From positions 22,184 to 86,183 of the forward strand of contig NZ_QLVD01000002.1 of NCBI RefSeq assembly GCF_003352835.1: DNA of 64,000 nucleotides, written 5' to 3'. Under the pieces are notes generated by a model. The model was not told the DNA's origin and did not search any database. It saw only the letters and a list, made by a program, of their open reading frames with translations. This DNA is from Ornithinimicrobium murale (GTDB lineage Bacteria > Actinomycetota > Actinomycetes > Actinomycetales > Dermatophilaceae). Of the stretch, positions 19,101-27,575 are shown piece after piece. Positions within the stretch are counted from its first letter, which is position 1. Each line of letters begins with the position of its first letter. A program made the position numbers and the translations under genes.

Positions 19101-19455
19101 GCTTCGGCAGCATCTGGTAGCCCGGGTTGAAGATCGTGATGCGGCCATCCACCAGCGTCACCCGCCCGGTGAGGGTCAGATAGGCGCCGGGTCGGATGCC
19201 GGCGATCTCGCGGCGACCGAGCCAGACCACGTCGAGGACCCCGGTCCCATCGAACAGCTCGATGCGCAGCTCGGGGGCCCGACCGGCGGGCAGGACCGCG
19301 ATGCTGTGGACGGTGCCGGTGACCGAGGCCTGCGACCGGACCTGCAGGTCGGCGATGCGCGTGCACCCCGGGCGGGAACACTCGGCGGCCAGCTCCTCGG
19401 CCGCCAGCTCGGACTCGTCAACGGCCAGCTCGTCCAGGGCCTTGCGCAGGCTCAT
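19093..19455 (-). CDS. OB-fold nucleic-acid-binding protein
   Basis: A 120-residue protein with an α-helical, Glu/Leu/Ala-rich N-terminus (residues 1-25) followed by a five-stranded OB fold (about residues 35-115: TGTVHSIAVLP, RIELFDGTGVLDVVWLGRREIAG, GAYLTLTGRVTLVDGRITIFNPGY). OB folds of this tRNA-anticodon/RecG type bind single-stranded nucleic acid. Cysteines in the CSRPGCTRIADL segment could bind metal. It overlaps DUF3710 by 4 nt at its start and DUF3159 by 8 nt at its end. It corresponds to Rv2694c by position. Confidence 0.87.
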   Translation of the reverse strand: MSLRKALDELAVDESELAAEELAAECSRPGCTRIADLQVRSQASVTGTVHSIAVLPAGRAPELRIELFDGTGVLDVVWLGRREIAGIRPGAYLTLTGRVTLVDGRITIFNPGYQMLPKHV

Positions 19456-20243
19456 CGGTCGGTCTGCTCCGGCCCGTCGGCAGGGGGCCCTGCGGCGTCG
19501 TCGGCCCCCGCTGCGGCCTGGGATGCGGCCGCCTGCTCCGCGGCCTTCTTCTCGGCAGCGGCCTGTTGGGCGGCCTGGCGCCTGCGGGCGGCCTCCTCCA
19601 CGACGGACTTGGGCGGCGTCAGCGCCAGCACCTCACGTGGCGGGCGTGCCTCGGTCCCGCGGTCGACGACCACCCGGCGCAGGAAGGAGCGGACGACCTG
19701 CAGCTGCTGCGGGTCACCGGCGGCGGGGCCGTTGATCACGGCGCGCACGAACCAGCGGGGCCCGTCGACCCCGATGAAGCGGTTGGGGGCGAAGGCGACG
19801 CGACCGCTGGCGTCGCGCCCCGGCATACGGGCCAGCAGTTCCTGGCCCAGCACGCCCTTGGGGTCGACCTGGGCGGAGCCACCGGCTGCCTTGATGCCCT
19901 CGACCAGGCCCTCGCGGATCTCAGTCCACAGTCCCTCGCTGCGCGGCGCGGCGAAGGCCTGCAGCTGCACCTTGGAGGTGCCGATGGTGCAGGTCACGCC
20001 CGTGATGCGGTTGGTCGCCTTCTCCAGGTCCAGGCGCATCTCCATGCCGGGGACGGCCGGGACCTTGAGGGCTCCGAGGTTGACCAGGCCCGTCGCCTCC
20101 GGGCGCTCCGAGATGTCGTAGGGACCGTCGAACTCACGCTCCCAGTCACGGTCCACGCCCGGCTCCCCCTCCGGGACGACCTGCTCGGTCGTCTCCTCGA
20201 CCGCGTCGGCGGTCTCCTTCTTCTTCCGGCCGAAGATTGCCAC
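19452..20243 (-). CDS. DUF3710 protein
   Basis: A 263-residue soluble protein of the actinobacterial DUF3710 family. It opens with a lysine-rich FGRKKKET segment, has a folded core with FDGPYDISERP and FVRAVINGPAA, and ends in an Ala/Gln/Lys/Glu-rich helix (residues about 215-250) that should form a coiled coil. The position next to dut is conserved (Rv2696c in M. tuberculosis). The role is unknown. Gene spacing to dut is 6 nt, so they are one transcript. Confidence 0.88.
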   Translation of the reverse strand: MAIFGRKKKETADAVEETTEQVVPEGEPGVDRDWEREFDGPYDISERPEATGLVNLGALKVPAVPGMEMRLDLEKATNRITGVTCTIGTSKVQLQAFAAPRSEGLWTEIREGLVEGIKAAGGSAQVDPKGVLGQELLARMPGRDASGRVAFAPNRFIGVDGPRWFVRAVINGPAAGDPQQLQVVRSFLRRVVVDRGTEARPPREVLALTPPKSVVEEAARRRQAAQQAAAEKKAAEQAAASQAAAGADDAAGPPADGPEQTDR

Positions 20244-20249
20244 GAGGCG

Positions 20250-20747
20250 TCAGTCCTTCTCAGTCTTGGTGTCGGTGCTGGTCTGGGTGGTGCCGGTCCC
20301 GAATCCCCCGGAGGCACCGTGCCCGCTCGTGCCCCGTGCGCTGCCGGGCAGCGTGGCCACCTCGGTGAAGGCCACGACGGACACCGGCTGCACGATCAGC
20401 TGGGCGATCCGGTCGCCGCGCTGCACCGTGAAGGCGTCGGCGGCGTCGGTGTTGAGCAGGTTGACCATGATCTCGCCGCGGTATCCCGCGTCGATGGTGC
20501 CCGGCGCGTTCACGATGGTGATGCCGTGGCGGGTGGCCAGGCCGGAGCGGGGGTGGGTGAAGGCCGCGTAGCCGTCGGGCAGGGCGATCGCCACCCCCGT
20601 CGGCACCAGCGTGCGCTGCCCCGGCGCGAGCGTCACGGTCTCGCGGGCGAACAGGTCGACCCCGGCATCACCCGGGTGTGCCCTGCCGGGGACCGGCAGG
20701 GCGTCGTCGAGCCGTTGCAGAAGCACCGGAATCGGTTGGGTGGTCAC
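20250..20747 (-). CDS. dut: dUTP diphosphatase
   Basis: Hydrolyses dUTP to dUMP and pyrophosphate, keeping uracil out of DNA and feeding dTMP synthesis. The 165-residue protein shows all five trimeric dUTPase motifs in order: [21 protein letters not shown], the catalytic region [25 protein letters not shown], and the glycine-rich C-terminal [14 protein letters not shown] that closes over the active site. A GTG at 20747 was chosen because motif 1 then falls at the normal distance from the N-terminus; the longer frame runs back through the DUF4193 gene. A thymidine kinase for the same pathway lies 13 kb away. Confidence 0.95.
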   Translation of the reverse strand: MTTQPIPVLLQRLDDALPVPGRAHPGDAGVDLFARETVTLAPGQRTLVPTGVAIALPDGYAAFTHPRSGLATRHGITIVNAPGTIDAGYRGEIMVNLLNTDAADAFTVQRGDRIAQLIVQPVSVVAFTEVATLPGSARGTSGHGASGGFGTGTTQTSTDTKTEKD

Positions 20748-20796
20748 GTGAGTCGAGGGTACCCGCAATGCGCGGGCCCCCGGCCATCGTCGGTGG

Positions 20797-21096
20797 TCAG
20801 GCCGCGCACTCGGTGCAGACGGGAAGACCGCCGACCTCCTTGGCGAGCTGGCTACGGTGGTGCACCAGGAAGCAGCGCGAGCAGGTGAACTCATCGGCCT
20901 GGCGCGGCAGCACCCGGACCGACAGCTCCTCACCCGACAGGTCTGCCCCCGGGAGTTCGAACCCTTCGGCGTGCTCCGTCTCGTCGACGTCCACGCTCGA
21001 GGAGCTCTTGTCCGCCCGCCGAGCCTTCAGCTCCTCCAGAGAGTCCTCATTGATGTCGTCCTCAGACTTACGAGGTGCGTCGTAGTCGGTTGCCAT
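20797..21096 (-). CDS. DUF4193 zinc-ribbon-like protein
   Basis: A 99-residue actinobacterial protein with an acidic N-terminal two thirds and a C-terminal [13 protein letters not shown]...CTEC zinc ribbon of two CxxC pairs. It begins [10 protein letters not shown], the usual start of the family, with GAGAGGAGAGG upstream. It is the counterpart of Rv2699c, which closes the same conserved block in mycobacteria. Size and acidity suggest an RNA-polymerase- or nucleoid-associated small protein, but nothing firm is known. Confidence 0.9.
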   Translation of the reverse strand: MATDYDAPRKSEDDINEDSLEELKARRADKSSSSVDVDETEHAEGFELPGADLSGEELSVRVLPRQADEFTCSRCFLVHHRSQLAKEVGGLPVCTECAA

Positions 21097-21267
21097 GACG
21101 TCCCTCTCCTCTCTCTCGAGCTGGTGTCACAGGGCCTGGCTGACCCTGTGGTGTGCGATTGGTCTGCGTATGAACGTCGGAAGACCCGATTTTGTGCCCG
21201 CCCCTGGCTGCACTGTCGCCAAAGGTCAGGTTCTTGCGTCACGGCGCCTGTGCCGTGGGTGCAGATG

Positions 21268-21291
21268 CCCGCGAACGCAGTCGTTCGCGGG
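21268..21291 (-). terminator. Hairpin in the cobD/DUF4193 gap
   Basis: CCCGCGAAC and GTTCGCGGG form a perfect 9-bp stem with a 6-nt loop, 52 nt after the cobD stop. It is the best candidate end for the cobalamin operon transcript. The rest of the 246-bp gap (21097-21342) holds the DUF4193 promoter region and no recognisable gene. Confidence 0.5.
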
Positions 21292-21342
21292 GATTGTGCC
21301 GTATGCCGTGCCGGTGCACCTAACCGGGGGGTCGCCATGGCC

Positions 21343-22290
21343 TCACCGGCCCGTCCTCCGGTCAGCCCACCAGGTCAGCAGACACAGCCCCACGGCCGCC
21401 AGCTCGACCCGGTCGACCAGCCTGCGCGCCCGGGTCACGACAGGCGCCTGCGGGCGTGGCCCCTCGCCCAGGAGGGGCCGGTCCTCGGTCCGTTCGCCGT
21501 AGCGCAGTGGTCCCCCCAGCTCCACGCCCAGGGCACCCGCCAGGGAGCTCTCGGCGACACCCGCGTTGGGCGAGGGGTGGGCGGCGGCGTCCCGGCGCAC
21601 CGTGGTGATGACCTGCCGAGCCCGGCCCGGAGCACACCCGGTCAGCAGCACCGGGAAGGCCCTCGCGGGTGGCCAGGCCAGCACGTCGTCCAGCCGGGCC
21701 GAGGCCCAGCCGTAGCGCTCGTAGCGCGCGCTGTGGTGCCCGACCATGGCGTCCATCGTGTTGGAGGCGCGGTGCGCCAGGGCACCCGGCGCGCCGCCGA
21801 GGAGCCCCCAGAAGGCCGGTGCCAGCACCGCGTCCACGGTGTTCTCCGCGAGCGACTCCACCACGGCTGCCGCCACACCGGCGGAGTCGAGCCCGGAGGG
21901 CTCGCGCCCCGCGAGCCAGGAGAGCTGGTCCCGGGCCGCGGTGAGGTCCTCTTCCCTCAGGCGATCCTCGATCTGGCCCGCGGTCCCGCGCAGCAGACGG
22001 CCCGCGCTGGCGAGCCACACGGCCACGGCGGTCGAGAGCACCTCACCGTGGGTGCCGCGCCCTCCGGCGGCCGCGCGCAGCGCTTCCCCGGCCGTCACGC
22101 CGAGCCCGACCCCGAGCGCGGCGTGCCACGTGCCGCGGGGCCGAGAGTCGGCATACAACCGCTGTTCCACCCCCTGCATGGCCGTGCCGAACCACGCGAC
22201 GGGGTGGAGCCGGTCCGGTGGTTCACCGAGCAGGCGGTCCAGCACCAGGCCGACGGCGACGCCGAGCGCACGGTCACCCAGGCGGCTCAC
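21343..22290 (-). CDS. cobD: Adenosylcobinamide-phosphate synthase
   Basis: Attaches aminopropanol (or its phosphate) to adenosylcobyric acid, making the lower side chain of cobalamin. The 315-residue membrane protein begins GVAVGLVLDRLLGEPPDRLHPVAWFG, the hallmark of CobD/CbiB, and keeps SLAENTVDAVLAPAFWGLLGGAPGALAHRASNTMDAMVG and the HPSPNAGVAESSLAGALG segment. The GTG start overlaps the cobQ stop by 4 nt; the open frame upstream is a shadow of cobQ. It is the last gene of the riboswitch-controlled operon. Confidence 0.95.
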   Translation of the reverse strand: MSRLGDRALGVAVGLVLDRLLGEPPDRLHPVAWFGTAMQGVEQRLYADSRPRGTWHAALGVGLGVTAGEALRAAAGGRGTHGEVLSTAVAVWLASAGRLLRGTAGQIEDRLREEDLTAARDQLSWLAGREPSGLDSAGVAAAVVESLAENTVDAVLAPAFWGLLGGAPGALAHRASNTMDAMVGHHSARYERYGWASARLDDVLAWPPARAFPVLLTGCAPGRARQVITTVRRDAAAHPSPNAGVAESSLAGALGVELGGPLRYGERTEDRPLLGEGPRPQAPVVTRARRLVDRVELAAVGLCLLTWWADRRTGR

Positions 22291-23819
22291 CAGCCCGGCT
22301 CCGCGCCGGGCGCGACCGCCGTCCGAGCCAGCTCCAGCAGGCCCGGGACGTCCAGGTGCGCCTCGACCCAGTCGGCCAGGTGGTCCAGGTGGGCGTCCAG
22401 GGCCCGGGCGTACGGCACGCCTGAGGGAGTGAAGGAGCGGTCGCGGTCTGCGGCCACCTCGGCCAGCAGCCCGTGACGCAGCCCGTCGCTGTCGAGCACA
22501 CCGTGCAGGCTGGTGCCGAGCACCCGGCCGTCGGCGCTCCGGCAGCCCTCGGGCCCTTCCTCCAGGTGCAGCCACGCCTGCGCGGAGCCGTGGCGCTCCG
22601 GGCGGCCCCACCTGATCTGGTAGCCGGAGACGGAGGGCGTCCCGGCCGGGCCGTCGGGGACCCCGCTCGACCGGGTGACGACCTTGGGCGCCGCGAACGT
22701 CGTGGCGACGGGCAGCAGCCCCAGGCCGGGAACCGTCCCGGCCCCGGACTCCACCTCGTCGTGGATGACCTCGCCGAGCAGCTGGTAGCCGCCGCAGATC
22801 CCGAGGACCCGGGCGCTGCTGGTCGCGAGGGCACGGTCCAGCCCCCGGTCCCGGAGCCAGGCGAGGTCGGCCACCGTGGCGCGGGTGCCGGGGAGCACGA
22901 TCAGGTCGGCGTCGGCCAGGTCACCGGGACGGGTGGCCCAGCGCAGCTCGACGGACGGCTCGAGCACCAGGGGGTCCAGGTCGGAGGGGTTGGCCAGCCG
23001 GGGCAGGTGGATGACCGCCACGCGCAGCGGCCGGGCGGACGCGCCCTCACTGCCGACCGGCTCCGGTGCCGGCCGCCCGGGCGAGGCCAGGTCCAGCGAG
23101 TCCTCGACCCCCAGCATCAGGTGGTCGCCCAGGTGGGGCAGCACCCCCAGGACGGGCAGCCCGGTGCGTTCCTCCAGCTCCCGCAGACCGTCGGCCAGCA
23201 GCGACGCGTCGCCCCGGAAGCTGTTGAACACGACACCGACCAGCCGCTCCCGCAGCCGGTCGGGCAGCAGGGCCCAGGTGCCGTAGGCCGAGGCGAAGGC
23301 CCCTCCCCGGTCGATGTCGACCACGAGCACGGCCGGAATGCCCGCGGCAGCGGCCAGCGGCAGGTTCACCAGGTCCCGGTCCAGCAGGTTGATCTCCGCC
23401 GCACGGCCGGCGCCCTCCAGCACGACCACCTCGTGCATCGCCCGCAGCCCGACCAGCGACCGGAGGACCAGGGTCCGCAGGCGCACTGCGCGCTCGCCGT
23501 AGCCGTCGGCCTCGTCGACGGCCACCTCCTCCCCCAGCACGACCACATGGGAGGAGCGGGCTCCGGAGGGTTTGAGCAGGACCGGACCCATCCGCCGGTC
23601 GGTCTCGACGCGGGCGGCCAACGCCTGCATCGCCTGCGCCCGGCCGAGCTCACCACCGTCGGGGGTGACGGCGGAGTGGTTGGACATGTTCTGCGCCTTG
23701 AACGGCGCGACCTGCACACCTCGGCGCGCCAGGGCCCGGCACAGCGCGGACACGACCGTCGACTTGCCGGCGCCACTGGTCGCCCCCACGACCAGGAGCG
23801 CACCACGGGCGGTGCTCAA
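22287..23819 (-). CDS. cobQ: Cobyric acid synthase (glutamine-hydrolysing)
   Basis: Amidates four carboxylates of adenosylcobyrinic acid a,c-diamide with glutamine-derived ammonia. The 510-residue protein has an N-terminal dethiobiotin-synthetase-like ATP domain (VVGATSGAGKSTVVSALCRAL, then APFKAQNMSNHSAVT) and a C-terminal class I amidotransferase with nucleophile Cys in LGICGGYQLLG and the catalytic His in GTSLHGVLDS. The start is a TTG overlapping the cobO stop (TTGA). An in-frame extension of some 300 codons upstream exists but belongs to cobO and the ABC gene in other frames, so it is not coding here. Confidence 0.95.
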   Translation of the reverse strand: MSTARGALLVVGATSGAGKSTVVSALCRALARRGVQVAPFKAQNMSNHSAVTPDGGELGRAQAMQALAARVETDRRMGPVLLKPSGARSSHVVVLGEEVAVDEADGYGERAVRLRTLVLRSLVGLRAMHEVVVLEGAGRAAEINLLDRDLVNLPLAAAAGIPAVLVVDIDRGGAFASAYGTWALLPDRLRERLVGVVFNSFRGDASLLADGLRELEERTGLPVLGVLPHLGDHLMLGVEDSLDLASPGRPAPEPVGSEGASARPLRVAVIHLPRLANPSDLDPLVLEPSVELRWATRPGDLADADLIVLPGTRATVADLAWLRDRGLDRALATSSARVLGICGGYQLLGEVIHDEVESGAGTVPGLGLLPVATTFAAPKVVTRSSGVPDGPAGTPSVSGYQIRWGRPERHGSAQAWLHLEEGPEGCRSADGRVLGTSLHGVLDSDGLRHGLLAEVAADRDRSFTPSGVPYARALDAHLDHLADWVEAHLDVPGLLELARTAVAPGAEPGW

Positions 23820-24397
23820 TAGTCGATCCCCCGCCGCGCCCGGATCCCGCGCTCGAAGGCGTGCTTGACCTTGACCATCTCCGTGACGGTATCGGCCACC
23901 TCGATCACCGGCTCCGGCATCTCCCGCCCGGTGAGGAAGACGCTGACGTCCTCGGGGCGGTCCCGCAGGACACCGGCGACCTCGACCGGGTCGATCCAGC
24001 CCCAGTTCATCGGGTAGGAGATCTCGTCCAGCATCACCATCCGGTGCGACCCCGCGGCGATCAGGTCCTTGCTGAAGGACCAGGCCGCGACGGCCTTGGC
24101 GCGACTCTCGTCCAGATCGGTGGACTCCCACGAGAAGCCGTCCCCGGCGCTGGCCCACTCCACCCCGAGCTGTCGCAGCATCGCCTCCTCGCCCGTGCGC
24201 CACTTCCCTGACTTCAGGAACTGGACCACCAGGGTCGGCCAGTCCCGCGCCCTGCTGCGCAGCAGCGTCCCGAAGGCCGCGGTGGACTTGCCCTTGCCGT
24301 GGCCGGTGGTGACCAGGACCAGGGACGGCGCCGAGCGCAGCGCCCTCCGGTCGTAGGGCCGTGCGGTGCGTGGCTCGGTGTGCTCGGGGTTGTTCAC
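23816..24397 (-). CDS. cobO: Cob(I)yrinic acid a,c-diamide adenosyltransferase
   Basis: Adds the 5'-deoxyadenosyl group to cob(I)yrinic acid diamide (CobA/BtuR family). The 193-residue protein shows the P-loop-like TTGHGKGKSTAAFG near residue 32, VVQFLKSGKW, the LDEIS box and FLTGREMPEP, all standard for the family. It overlaps the ABC ATPase gene by 4 nt and cobQ by 4 nt. With cobQ and cobD it covers the late adenosylation, amidation and side-chain steps; corrin-ring genes are not in the window. Confidence 0.95.
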   Translation of the reverse strand: MNNPEHTEPRTARPYDRRALRSAPSLVLVTTGHGKGKSTAAFGTLLRSRARDWPTLVVQFLKSGKWRTGEEAMLRQLGVEWASAGDGFSWESTDLDESRAKAVAAWSFSKDLIAAGSHRMVMLDEISYPMNWGWIDPVEVAGVLRDRPEDVSVFLTGREMPEPVIEVADTVTEMVKVKHAFERGIRARRGIDY

Positions 24398-25281
24398 GAG
24401 ACCTCCTGGGTCCGGTCGGGGTCGAGTGGGTGGTGGGTGGGCGAGCCTCGTCGGCCCGGTGGGGTGCAGTGCTCGGTGGCAGACACCGCGCCGGTATGCC
24501 GTGGGGCACGGGGGGCGGGCACGACGACCAGGTGCCCGTCCAGGTGGTGGACGTGCAGGGGCCAGCCGTAGACCTGGCTGAGCAGCGAGTCCTGCAGCAC
24601 CTCGTGGGGCGTGCCCAGAGCGACCGGCGCACCGCGCTCGAGCAGCAGCAACCGGTCGGCATAGCGGGAGGCGATCCCCAGGTCGTGCATCGCCGCCACC
24701 ACGGTGAGCCCGTCCCGATGGCGCAGGTCATCGACCAGCTCGAGCACCTCCACCTGGTGACCGGGATCGAGGGCGCTGGTCGGCTCGTCCAGCAGGAGGA
24801 CCGGTGCCTGCTGGGTCAGCGCGCGGGCGATGACCACACGCTGGGTCTCTCCCCCGGAGAGTCCGCGCAGGGTCCGGTCGGCGAACCCGCCCATCCCGAG
24901 CCGGTGCAGCGCGTCGACGGCGATGCGACGGTCGGCGGGAGACTCCCGCTCGAGCCACCCGAGGTGGGCGGTGCGACCGAGAAGGACGTACTCGACCACG
25001 GTCATCCCGGGCGGCAGCTCGGGTGACTGGGGCATGAGCGACACGTCCCGCGGGCCCGGGACCGAGCCATCACCGAGGTGCACCTGTCCAGTGCTCGGCA
25101 CCAGCCCGACCAGGGACCTGAGGAAGGTGGACTTCCCCGATCCGTTGGGACCGATCAGGCCGAGCCACTCGCCACGGTGCAGGTCCAGGTCGACGCCCGC
25201 GAGCACCTGCACACCGCCGAAGGCGACCTGCACGTCACGGGCGCGCAGGACCGCTGGCGAGCGGGTCGTCGGGGAACTCAT
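24394..25281 (-). CDS. btuD: Cobalamin/cobinamide ABC transporter ATP-binding protein
   Basis: ATPase of a B12-type importer. Of the 295 residues the first 240 are the ABC domain: Walker A IGPNGSGKST, signature RGLSGGETQRV, Walker B LLLDEPTSALD and switch His in AAMHDLG. The C-terminal 40 residues are Pro/His-rich and unrelated. Its ATG overlaps the permease stop by 4 nt, and its own stop overlaps cobO by 4 nt. Placement between a BtuC-like permease and cobO, under a cobalamin riboswitch, makes B12 or a corrinoid the substrate with good confidence, although the protein alone would fit any FecCD system. Confidence 0.88.
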   Translation of the reverse strand: MSSPTTRSPAVLRARDVQVAFGGVQVLAGVDLDLHRGEWLGLIGPNGSGKSTFLRSLVGLVPSTGQVHLGDGSVPGPRDVSLMPQSPELPPGMTVVEYVLLGRTAHLGWLERESPADRRIAVDALHRLGMGGFADRTLRGLSGGETQRVVIARALTQQAPVLLLDEPTSALDPGHQVEVLELVDDLRHRDGLTVVAAMHDLGIASRYADRLLLLERGAPVALGTPHEVLQDSLLSQVYGWPLHVHHLDGHLVVVPAPRAPRHTGAVSATEHCTPPGRRGSPTHHPLDPDRTQEVS

Positions 25282-26363
25282 GCGTCGTGCCTCCGTCGCC
25301 ACAGGATGACGCAGAAGAACGGCGCCCCGACGAAGGCGGTGATCACGCCGACGGGCAGCTCAGCAGGCGCGGTGAGGGTGCGTGCCCCGATGTCGACGAG
25401 GGCGAGGAAGCCACCTCCCACGACCGCGGACAGCGGCACGATCGCCCGGTAGGAGTGCCCGACCAGGACCCGCACGATGTGCGGCGTCACGAGCCCGACG
25501 AAGGCGATGAGGCCGCTGACCGACACCGCCGCCGCCGTGATCAGGGTCGCGGCGGTCACCACGAGCAGGCGCGAGCGCGCCGGCTTCAGACCCAGGGCAC
25601 GGGCCTCGTCGTCGCCCAGCCGCAGGACGTCCAGGTGACGGGCGTGCAGCAGCAGGACCAGGCCGGCAACCAGGACATAGGGCAACAGGAGCAGCACGGG
25701 GTGCCAACCGTCGGCGGCCAGCCGGCCGAACAGCCAGGACAGCACCTCCCGCGCCCTGGTCTGGTCCAGCCGTTGCAGGGCGAACGTCTGGGCCGCCGAG
25801 AACAGCGCCGCCATCGCGACGCCGGCCAGCAACAGCGTCGCCGGGTTCCGGAACGAGCCGCGGGCCACGAGCACGGAGCCGGTGACGGCCAGCAGCGCGC
25901 CGACGAACGCGGCCATCGGCAGTGCGGCGACCGGGCCGAGGGCAAGGTTCAGGCCGAAGCCGAGGGCCAGCACGGCACCGAGCCCCGCCCCCGCTGACAC
26001 GCCCAGCAGGTAGGGATCGGCCAGCGGGTTGCGGAAGACGCCCTGGTAGCCGGCTCCGGCCACGGCGAGCGAGGCCCCGACCAGGGCGGCCAGGACGGTG
26101 CGCGGGAGCCGGATCTGCCACAACACCGCCTCGTGCTGGGAGGACAGCGTCCGGTCGACCTCGATGAGCGGGACGGCGTCCAGGAGGGAGCGGATCACGC
26201 CACCCACCGGCAGTCCGGCGGCGCCCTGCGTGGCCGAGAGCAGGCAGGCCAGCAGGAGCAGAGCCAGGCTGCCGAGCAGGGCGGGAACAGGCAGCCGGAA
26301 GGCTCGGTCGGCGGACCGCTCCAGGGGGTCGCCCGCGCTGGCGGCGTGCGTTCGGGTGGTCAC
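25278..26363 (-). CDS. btuC: Cobalamin/cobinamide ABC transporter permease
   Basis: A 361-residue FecCD-family permease with about ten membrane helices. Recognisable family stretches are RLPRTVLAALVGASLAVAGAGYQGVFRNPLADPYLLG, DEARALGL and GLIAFVGLVTPHIVRVLVGHSYR, the last containing the loop that contacts the ATPase. The start overlaps the btuF stop by 4 nt. It carries corrinoid across the membrane in partnership with the lipoprotein and ATPase on either side. Confidence 0.9.
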   Translation of the reverse strand: MTTRTHAASAGDPLERSADRAFRLPVPALLGSLALLLLACLLSATQGAAGLPVGGVIRSLLDAVPLIEVDRTLSSQHEAVLWQIRLPRTVLAALVGASLAVAGAGYQGVFRNPLADPYLLGVSAGAGLGAVLALGFGLNLALGPVAALPMAAFVGALLAVTGSVLVARGSFRNPATLLLAGVAMAALFSAAQTFALQRLDQTRAREVLSWLFGRLAADGWHPVLLLLPYVLVAGLVLLLHARHLDVLRLGDDEARALGLKPARSRLLVVTAATLITAAAVSVSGLIAFVGLVTPHIVRVLVGHSYRAIVPLSAVVGGGFLALVDIGARTLTAPAELPVGVITAFVGAPFFCVILWRRRHDA

Positions 26364-27361
26364 CGACCGACCGGCGCGCCGACCTGGCTCATCGCCCCAG
26401 CCACGGTCTCCACCAGCTGGGGAAGTCGCGGACCCCAGCGGGAGGCGATGTCGGCGTCAACCACCACGATGTTCCCGTCCCGCACGGCGGAGACGTCGGC
26501 CCAGCCGGGCCGGGCCGCCACGTCCTCGGCGGTGTAGGACACCTGGTCGGTGATGACGATCAGCTGCGGGTCGGCCTCGATGATGGCCTCCTCGGTGAGC
26601 TGGGGGTAGCCGGCCTGGTCGGCGTCGGCCGCGTCGGCGATGTTGACCGCCCCCATCTGCTCATACACCGAGCCGATGAAGCTGTGGCTGCTGGCGGAGA
26701 AGAACGTGTCGTCGAGCTCGTGGTAGACCCGCAGCCCCTCCTCCTGCGGAGCTCCCTGGAAGGCCTCGTCCATCTGGGCGCGCAGGTCCTCGATCACGGT
26801 GGCCGTCTCGTCCACGTGGCCGGTCGCGATCCCCAGGGCCGCCATCGTGTCGTAGCCGTCCTCGATGTCGGCTGGCGCCGGGTTGACCAGGACGGGGATG
26901 TCGAGGGCGTCCAGCGAGGCCACGACGTCGTTGCTGTCGTTGGCGATGACCACCAGGTCCGGTTCGTAGCCGACGATGGCCTCGACGTTGGGGTCGTAGC
27001 CGGAGAGGTCGGTGACCGGCGCCTCCTCCGGGAAGGTCGAGTAGGCATCCACGGCGATGACCTGCTCACCCGCGCCGATGGCGAACAGCGTCTCGGTGGC
27101 CGACGGGGACAGCGACACGACACGCTCAGGCTGCTCGTCGATGATGACCTCACCGGAGGCGGTGTCCAGCGTGACGGGGAAGTCGTCCGCCGCGCTCGTG
27201 GCCGTGGTGTCGTCGCTCGGTGCGGTGGCGCTGGCCTCGTCCGTTGCGTCGGTGCCGGTGGCCTGCTCAGCTGGCTGGTCGTCGCTGCCGCAGCCGGCCA
27301 CCACGAGGGTCAGGCAGAGAAGGAAGGCGGCGGGTGCGGCCGCCCGGGGACGGATGGTCAT
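26360..27361 (-). CDS. btuF: Cobalamin-binding ABC transporter substrate-binding lipoprotein
   Basis: A 333-residue secreted, lipid-anchored binding protein. The signal peptide (residues 1-24) ends in the lipobox VAGC, followed by a Thr/Ala/Asp-rich linker of about 40 residues and a periplasmic-binding-protein type III fold beginning VVSLSPSATETLFAIGAGEQVIAVD, the typical BtuF opening. The ATG at 27361 has AGGAG six bases upstream. It is the first gene behind the B12 riboswitch and heads a six-gene operon in which every junction overlaps by 4 nt. Confidence 0.92.
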   Translation of the reverse strand: MTIRPRAAAPAAFLLCLTLVVAGCGSDDQPAEQATGTDATDEASATAPSDDTTATSAADDFPVTLDTASGEVIIDEQPERVVSLSPSATETLFAIGAGEQVIAVDAYSTFPEEAPVTDLSGYDPNVEAIVGYEPDLVVIANDSNDVVASLDALDIPVLVNPAPADIEDGYDTMAALGIATGHVDETATVIEDLRAQMDEAFQGAPQEEGLRVYHELDDTFFSASSHSFIGSVYEQMGAVNIADAADADQAGYPQLTEEAIIEADPQLIVITDQVSYTAEDVAARPGWADVSAVRDGNIVVVDADIASRWGPRLPQLVETVAGAMSQVGAPVGR

Positions 27362-27411
27362 CTGGTCTCCTGTCGGTCGAGGTGAGTGCTCGAGCGACAG
27401 CAGTCCCGGTC

Positions 27412-27575
27412 AGGATCCGTCTGCCGAACCAGCCCTTGTCCTCGAGGGCAAAATGGTGCGGAACGCCAGGCAGTTCGACCGGACTCGTCCACCTCTGACC
27501 GGGGTCTGGGTGGCTTCACCGTTGCGGGACAGTGCCGGGTTCTCACCGGACTTCGTCTGCATGACGCTGGGCACT
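27412..27575 (-). promoter_or_regulatory. Cobalamin riboswitch
   Basis: On the minus strand the region 27550-27516 reads CCGGTGAGAACCCGGCACTG followed by TCCCGCAACGGTGA, the conserved core (P4-P6) of adenosylcobalamin riboswitches, and 27486-27469 reads GAGTCCGGTCGAACTGCC, a good B12-box. It sits between the cobC-like stop and btuF. High B12 should therefore shut off the importer and the cobO/cobQ/cobD genes. Exact ends of the aptamer are approximate. No intrinsic terminator is obvious, so translational control is more likely. Confidence 0.9.

Noticed and set aside
22287..24731. An 814-codon version of cobQ fused to upstream sequence
   Set aside because: The first 300 codons overlap cobO and the ABC ATPase in another frame and have no domain sequence; the TTG at 23819 with a 4-nt overlap gives normal CobQ length.
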